DNA of 64,000 nt, taken from NCBI RefSeq assembly GCF_048128805.1, contig NC_136004.1:18288185-18352184 (forward strand). The letters run 5' to 3'. How positions within the stretch are numbered: the stretch's first letter is position 1; each line of letters opens with the position of its first letter. Made by a program: the position numbers and the translations under genes. Positions 58,301 through 64,000 of this stretch are shown here, piece after piece. Under the pieces are notes generated by a model. That model was not told the DNA's origin. It searched no databases and saw nothing but the letters and a program-made list of their open reading frames with translations. This DNA is from Centroberyx gerrardi (taxonomy: Eukaryota > Chordata > Actinopteri > Beryciformes > Berycidae).

Positions 58301-58714
58301 TTCTGAGTCATTCATTCTGCGGCCCATTAGCCACAGCTAATGCTAACGACACGTTTTTGAGTATTAATCTGAGTTTTCACCTAGAATAACAGTCGCGGGG
58401 TAATCCGCTGACTCACTGACTCGCTGCCTTAATCTCGCAAGCCTCGTGTCCCTCCGCCCGCCGTGTGTAGGCTATATACAGTTGGGTTGAACGTGTGGTC
58501 AGCGTGTGTGTGTGAGAGTGTACTTGAGACGGTAGCCTGGCATTCCTGCAAAGTGGTGGCAGAGCGCATAGTACCCCATGTTGCTTTGGCCCCCCCACTA
58601 CGTGCGCACAGCAGCAGCCCTAATCAAAGCCACTCCATAATACTGTTAGCCGGGTCATGTGCTGGAAGCCAGGATTAAGAGCAGGAGGGCACAGGCCGCT
58701 AGATCCAGCTTAGG

Positions 58715-58759
58715 CTCTCTCGCTCTCTCGCTCTCTCGCTCTCTCACTCTCATTCCCCC

Positions 58760-58837
<78 letters not shown>
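58715..58837. repeat. long (CT)n microsatellite
   Basis: About 120 bp of CT with CGCTCTCT variants at the start. It produces mirror-image S-L and R-E repeat ORFs that are not genes. Confidence 0.95.
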
Positions 58838-58840
<3 letters not shown>

Positions 58841-59445
58841 CTTAACCACACGTGGGGACACAGCCATACAAGGACACAAATGTCCCTAATATGTGCACAC
58901 ACAGGCACACACACACACGCACCCTCAGAAGAGTTGAGCTGACGGAAACAAACGCACAGAGATGCGTTCTCTCCCATACTCCGAAAACAACCCCAGTTAA
59001 TGGAGCAGCTCATATTTTTTTCCCCTACATACACAAAATATTAGAGCATATTTAAACACCATTAATCATGCTACTACCTCTCCTTTCACACTGAGTCCCA
59101 TGTGCTGTTTGTGCTGCTTTTTAACACTCGCTAATGCCGGCACCCACTTTGCCCCAGTAACACACTTTTAATACAGTATGCCCTGCCAACACAGCAGATT
59201 ACCACTCTCAACAGTGGAGAAAGAGAGAGGAAAGGAAAGTTCTGATAGTCTTGGCACTGCTTTGTGTACCGAGCGCCAAACAATTCTTCGTCTCCACACC
59301 TAGGATGAGGAGGAGAAACAGGAGAGGTAGGTAGGGAACGAAAGGAGGAGGAGGAAGTAGAGGAGTGAAGGGGACTTGTTTCGCTATTGGGCACCTATGC
59401 TGACTCGTGTGAGAGAACTGGAACCATCCGGCCATAGCTGGGTAA

Positions 59446-59466
59446 GGGGGGGGGGGGGGGGGGGGG
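59446..59466. repeat. poly-G tract
   Basis: Homopolymer of 21 G. It gives a poly-proline stretch in a spurious minus-strand ORF and may also be a length-error site in the assembly. Confidence 0.9.
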
Positions 59467-60739
59467 AGAGGAGAGAAAAATAGAGGGAGGGTCAAGGGTA
59501 AGATGACTCCCACTCTCGGCAACATGGAGACAGTTGACAGAAAGAGAAGAATACTGGACTACAAGCCTAAAAAGCCACACTAATTGGTAGGTACGGATCA
59601 CAATTGTTTGGTTAGTCATATGATGTGAAGGCTAAGCTTATTGGCAAAAGCTGACCCCCTACTATCGACAATTATGTTTGGTTCCCCATGCTTCCTTGAG
59701 GCTCATTTTGATTGGTCAATTAGGCTCCCCGTTGTGTGCAGGGTTTATTCTCAGAGGTGACTAATAGTTTCTGCCAGTCTATAAGTATTATTTTAAGCCC
59801 GGCATCCTTTGTGTGACTGCTATTTTAGCTTTAGTGGTTTTTTATGCATTGCTGTGTGTGTGTGTGTGTGTGTGTTTGTGTGTGTTTGTGTGTGTGTGGT
59901 GGTGGGGGCATTATGTTTGGCTTAGTTTTGGTTTGCGGGCCATGCTTGGATGTTTCTAGAGGATAGTTTTAAAACCCCAGGTTATTACTATATTTATAGT
60001 AATATGATGGGTTTATATTTCTGCTAAGTGCTCAGTTGACTGTTATTATATATTTGTAAAGTGTTTGGTGTTGTATATCATAATTATTGTTCATGGGTGT
60101 CCTTTTTGGACATTTGAGAATCCACCTCAGACAAAAACGGATGTTAGGGTTGTATGTGTCTGTCTCAGTCTCTTAAAACAGTTGTACAGCCACACAGATG
60201 GGGAGGAGTTGCCTCAGTCACTTTTACCATTTCGGGGGCAGGGAGTCAATCCCTCGCCCAGTCTCCACTGAAACCAGAGAGAGTTGACCTTAAAAGAGTA
60301 TTTAAACATAAGGCTTACTCAACACCAAAAGCCCGAGGGGGGCTCGATTGTTTGTTGTTGTAACGCGGCCTGCCTTGGTGTAGCTAAAGACTGGGATACT
60401 TGAATAGTCTATGGACAGACTGCCATTTCTCCTTTTTTGTCATCACCATACTGAATTGGAGACAGTGCTGTACAATACATTTTGCTCTGACAGTTATTTT
60501 AGTGCTAAGTAGGAAACACAAGTAGTTGGCAACTGGACAGTTACGCCACCTCTTGTCATTACCAGTTTAAAGGAGGCTGATGGTACGCAGGCTATTAAAT
60601 GTTTAACTGAAATAGTGCCTTTAAGGCAGGTATAATTTTATTTGTAGCCAAGTATCTGATCATTACAATATTTAATTTTAATTTTAATTTTTTCAGTAAA
60701 CAAAACGCCTCTGGCTTCTTTGGTGAATATGGTTGCCCC

Positions 60740-60773
60740 TTGAATTCTGGATGATCAGACATCCAGAATTCAA
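60740..60773. repeat. 14-bp perfect inverted repeat
   Basis: TTGAATTCTGGATG, a 6-base loop ATCAGA, then CATCCAGAATTCAA. Isolated; not followed by a T-run. Confidence 0.8.
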
Positions 60774-63500
60774 AATGGTTATGGTAAGACTTGAAAGTAA
60801 AATGACAAGGTCGGTATTAGCAAAACTTCATCCTTTGCAATTGTTTTGTGGGAGACGAGTGTGCTTTGACTTTTGTTTCCCTCAAATATGCTCTTGAAGA
60901 ATTTGACTTGTAGATGGAAGTCATTGTAATGAACAACTTAAGGCTATTTTACGCCAGTGTTTACAAACATGAGTGTAAGCAGACCTTTTACAGCCTCGCA
61001 TTACATTTAAAATTAATATAACCATCCTGCATAACAACCTCAATGGACTACAAAGTGAAAAGAAATCATAAATCCAGCTATGTAAACAAAGCCAGGTAAG
61101 AGCCGACTTTGGGCCTATTAAAGTGAGAGACATTTCAGTGCTGCCTTATGGGATTGGTGATGGTGAGAGAGGTGATGGGATGGAGGAGATCTTTCCAATC
61201 ACTCATCCCTACCAGTGTAAATCAGCCCATACAAAAAAGTGCAGTGAAAACTATTGATCGAGCCACAGGAACACATGCATTTTTAACAGATTGCCTGCTT
61301 GTAATGCCGTTCAGAGGCGATCTGAAGGATTACCCAAGTTACTTGCTTCTTGACAACCTGACTTAGTGCTGCAATGCAGAACCACAGCAGGGGAGAGAGA
61401 AACTAGAATGAGTGAGAGGATTTATGGAAATGTGTGTGCGCATGTGTGTGTATTAGTAGGCTTTGAAGACAGTGCTGAGAGAGACATGCTCTTTGCAGTC
61501 ATGCGCACTGTTGTTGTCATTCTTAAGGGACCCCCTCCTGCCTGTGGAGGCTGACTGATCTCAAGAGTCTGTGTGTATGTGTGTGTGTGTGTGTGTGTAT
61601 ATCAGGGTTCTAGGAGACAGCGCCTCCCTGCTGCGAAGCACAGAGTCGGAGGAAGCAGGTGCAGCTGACGCACATAGGCTTTTGAGCAGGCAGGGCCAGT
61701 TGAGGGACAGAGAGGGAAAGAATGAGTGAGTGAGAGAGAGAAAACAGAGGAGAAAGCCACAGGAACTCAACAAACACAAGATCAGACCTCTGTACAATAC
61801 CGCACAATTTAATTTATCGCCCTAGTCCTCATGCTCTGAGCAGCATGTGAGAAAGAGGGGTGCTTGGGAACAGCCTGAACTACACCAGCGGCACCAGAGA
61901 CTGCATGAGCTTCCATGGTGTACGTGAGTAATGAGTGTTACTAAGTATGGGTTTAAACTAAGTTAAGGAGTGCAAAGATTGTGCTGAGCTCAAGCAAGAA
62001 ACTGGGTGACTCCAGTGTGAGGCAGGTAGTTTGTGGTTAAGCCAAATGTGTGCTAAATTTTCTAACAATGTGAGCATTAAGGTGATTTGACTGTCTTGTA
62101 TTTTGATGTATGTGAAAATGTTAAACGTCTTGCATCATAACTATTTATGAAAGGTCCTGCAATCAGGGTTTAGATCAAACAACTTTCCCAAGAGCCCAAA
62201 TTATCTGTGTCTTTCCAAATTTCTGATAGACCAGCTCATTGGAAAAGTCTGTTGCTATGTCTTAGGTAGTCAGTGTGCAGGATAGTACTTGGTATGGGTT
62301 TTGAAGCTGTAGCATTGTCAGTGAGTGTCGTGAGGAACTGCTGAAGAGAGGCTGCTCTCCAGCTCTGCTTGTGTATTTTGCCGGAGATGAGCTTGCAGAG
62401 CGACGCCAGCTTCTCTTCATTGTGTCGTCGAGAGAGCCTCTGTCTCTGCCTGTCTGCTGAAACCAAGTAACATAAAGGCAATACTGTTCAGCATCTCTTT
62501 GAAAGGGGCAATTGTGGCCGAGAGAGAAAGGCAGCGAAAGTGAGTGCTGGCTCATAGCCAATTAACGATGTTGAGATTACGTGTGTATGTGTGATGGGCC
62601 AGTGTGTTACCAAGACGAATGTTGGCCCAACTAATTTCATCATGCTGAGTACTTCGCAGTAATCAAACATCATAAAGGGTTGTGTAATCCAGAGCTTTTC
62701 CACAATGACTCGTTCCCTTAGCTTGTCCGCACTGAACAGGTGTATCAATATTTAGGCTACCCAAATGTGAGTATTATATTGATCCACCAATAACTTCTCT
62801 TGTGTTACAATGCAGTGCCGTTACTAGAGCAATGAGGGGAAAGCAAGTGCTCTGAATGCCCTTGATCTGTCTGCATGCCTTTCTCTAGCTGTAAAACACA
62901 TCCACACATGGGTACACCTCCTCTCCTTCTCACCCCCCCCCCCCCCTCCTTGGTTATCCTCCTCCACAGTCATTGGCTGCCTCCCCTCCATCTGTCCATC
63001 CTCCCTGCACACAGACAGCCAGTCAGCGGTTCACCCTGGCCCCTCCAACATTCGTCATTGGCTGCCGTGTGCTGTGATGCAGATGCGGATGCTTTCCTTT
63101 AAGAGGCAGTCTAGACTGAGCTGGATGTGCTGCTCTCTCGCTCTCTTCTCTCTTTCTCTCTCTCTCTCTCTCTCGCTCTCTCTCCTGCAACACCGCCACA
63201 ACCTGCTGATTCCTCTCTGACTATCACTGAGCCTCTCTTGCACCTTCCCTCCTCTTCTCCCTCACTCCTCCTCTCTGCCTCCATCAGTTGCTCTCTCTCT
63301 CGCTCCCTCTCTCTCTGCTCATCGTCTCGCTTCCAGTCAATCACATGCTCACCCACATTTTATTGCCGTGTCCATCTTTCGCTTTTTCAACCTACCATTT
63401 TCCTCTGTCTGTGTTTCTCCCTCATACAGTCAGTTTATCTCTGGCATTCATACATCTCCTCCACCACCTTCTCTCCCACCTTCCACTGATGTGAGGAGGC

Positions 63501-63515
63501 ATGCGTGGCATGAAG
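63501..63515 (+). CDS. possible short first coding exon (5 codons) of the unnamed plus-strand gene
   Basis: After a CT-rich, CpG-poor leader with several unpaired pyrimidine tracts (63120-63480), the sequence GGAGGC-ATGCGTGGCATGAAG runs straight into a donor GTGAGTAG. It would code for MRGMK and continue beyond the window. A purine (G) lies at -3. Such tiny first exons exist, but the evidence is only an ATG and a donor. Confidence 0.25.
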
Positions 63516-64000
63516 GTGAGTAGAGCTGATTGTCGAGCTGTTTCTCAGTGTCTAGGTCTGTCTGCTTGCCTGCCTGTCTGTCTCATTTTTTTGTCCTACC
63601 ATTCTCTCTCTCTCTTTTAACTTGGCAAGCCATCTGGCAGATGCGTGCAGCCTGTGTCCTTGGAGGTGCGGAGTGCAGTTGTGTATGCTTCAGGTGTAAC
63701 AATTAGCCAGTACTGGTAGGATGCCTAGTGAGTCATCATCTGACGCTGCATGTATGTTCTAGTTCTGGTCCTTGCAGCATGCCGGGAGGGGGGGATTAGT
63801 GTGTGGATAGTGCAGCCGCGTGTCAATGCAGACTGTTGCTCGTGACACAGTGTTTTGCACCAGCTGTGGCTGTGGTGCAGTGGCATCTCAGGCAGATTAA
63901 TAAGCATTGTACAGAAACGGCAGCAAACAATTACAGAGACGGAAGTGATCATTGTGAACAGCTTGCGTAAGGGTTTCTTTTCAGAGTTTGGCACAGTGCA

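Larger units (their letters stand above)
48104..63500. other. 15-kb stretch without coding exons (intron or intergenic)
   Basis: Carries CT and CA microsatellites, G and C homopolymers, and little recognisable transposon content. That contrasts with the transposon-rich 9-26 kb part. Homeodomain/POU-type AT motifs cluster at 55090-55320. The low transposon load and such clusters are typical of large 5' introns of developmentally regulated genes, but no coding exon can be proven. Confidence 0.45.

Noticed and set aside
58655-59034. Charged R-E repeat proteins on the minus strand and S-L repeat proteins on the plus strand
   Set aside because: Both are translations of the CT microsatellite at 58715-58837.
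59208-59619. Proline-rich minus-strand ORFs
   Set aside because: The proline runs come from the poly-G tract and from GGAGGA-type sequence; there is no domain or splice context.

Overview
The window is nuclear DNA of a ray-finned (teleost) fish, probably a percomorph. The evidence is split genes with GT-AG introns, dense (CA)n/(CT)n microsatellites, and many fish-type transposable elements: an L2-like LINE, a LINE with a restriction-like endonuclease, hAT, Tc1/mariner and tRNA-derived SINEs. There is no sign of bacterial or organellar organisation.

Three protein-coding genes can be rebuilt exon by exon with all splice phases agreeing. (1) 1805-3595, minus: epigen (epgn), a five-exon EGF-family growth factor precursor of 159 aa with a TATA box. 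(2) 5777-30318, minus: mthfd2l, the mitochondrial NAD(P)-dependent methylenetetrahydrofolate dehydrogenase/cyclohydrolase, eight coding exons, 348 aa, TATA-less promoter with a YY1-like motif over the start codon. (3) 33876-43110, plus: a serum albumin family gene with thirteen coding exons and 604 aa, plus a non-coding last exon. Its proximal promoter shows an HNF1 site followed by a TATA box, the arrangement known from mammalian albumin promoters. The order albumin, mthfd2l, epgn matches the tetrapod ALB/AFP/AFM ... MTHFD2L-EPGN neighbourhood, so the block is an ancient synteny group. mthfd2l and the albumin gene diverge from a shared 3.5-kb intergenic region.

At the edges are two weaker gene starts. 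A minus-strand exon at 38-77 (M-G-N-S-K...) ends in a good donor and would continue left of the window. On the plus strand, a GC-richer unit at about 47690-48103 with two strong donors looks like a 5' UTR exon. It is followed by about 15 kb without ORFs and a tiny possible coding exon at 63501-63515. The 48-64 kb stretch therefore looks like the 5' part of a large gene that I cannot name.

The 13-kb mthfd2l intron (13.6-26.6 kb) is a transposon trap. It holds an 874-bp hAT derivative with a perfect 8-bp target duplication, a decayed L2-like LINE embedded in a 43-bp tandem repeat, a tRNA-Asp-derived SINE, a threefold GC-rich repeat ending in a near-perfect palindrome, and a LINE of the restriction-like-endonuclease type. 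The last has one uninterrupted frame of about 1,100 codons and sits between two (TG)n tracts. The most interesting points are this intact retrotransposon, the missing cysteine in domain III of the albumin (predicted to leave an unpaired thiol), and the conserved HNF1/TATA promoter. I found no CRISPR array, no viral genes and no clearly new multi-gene system.
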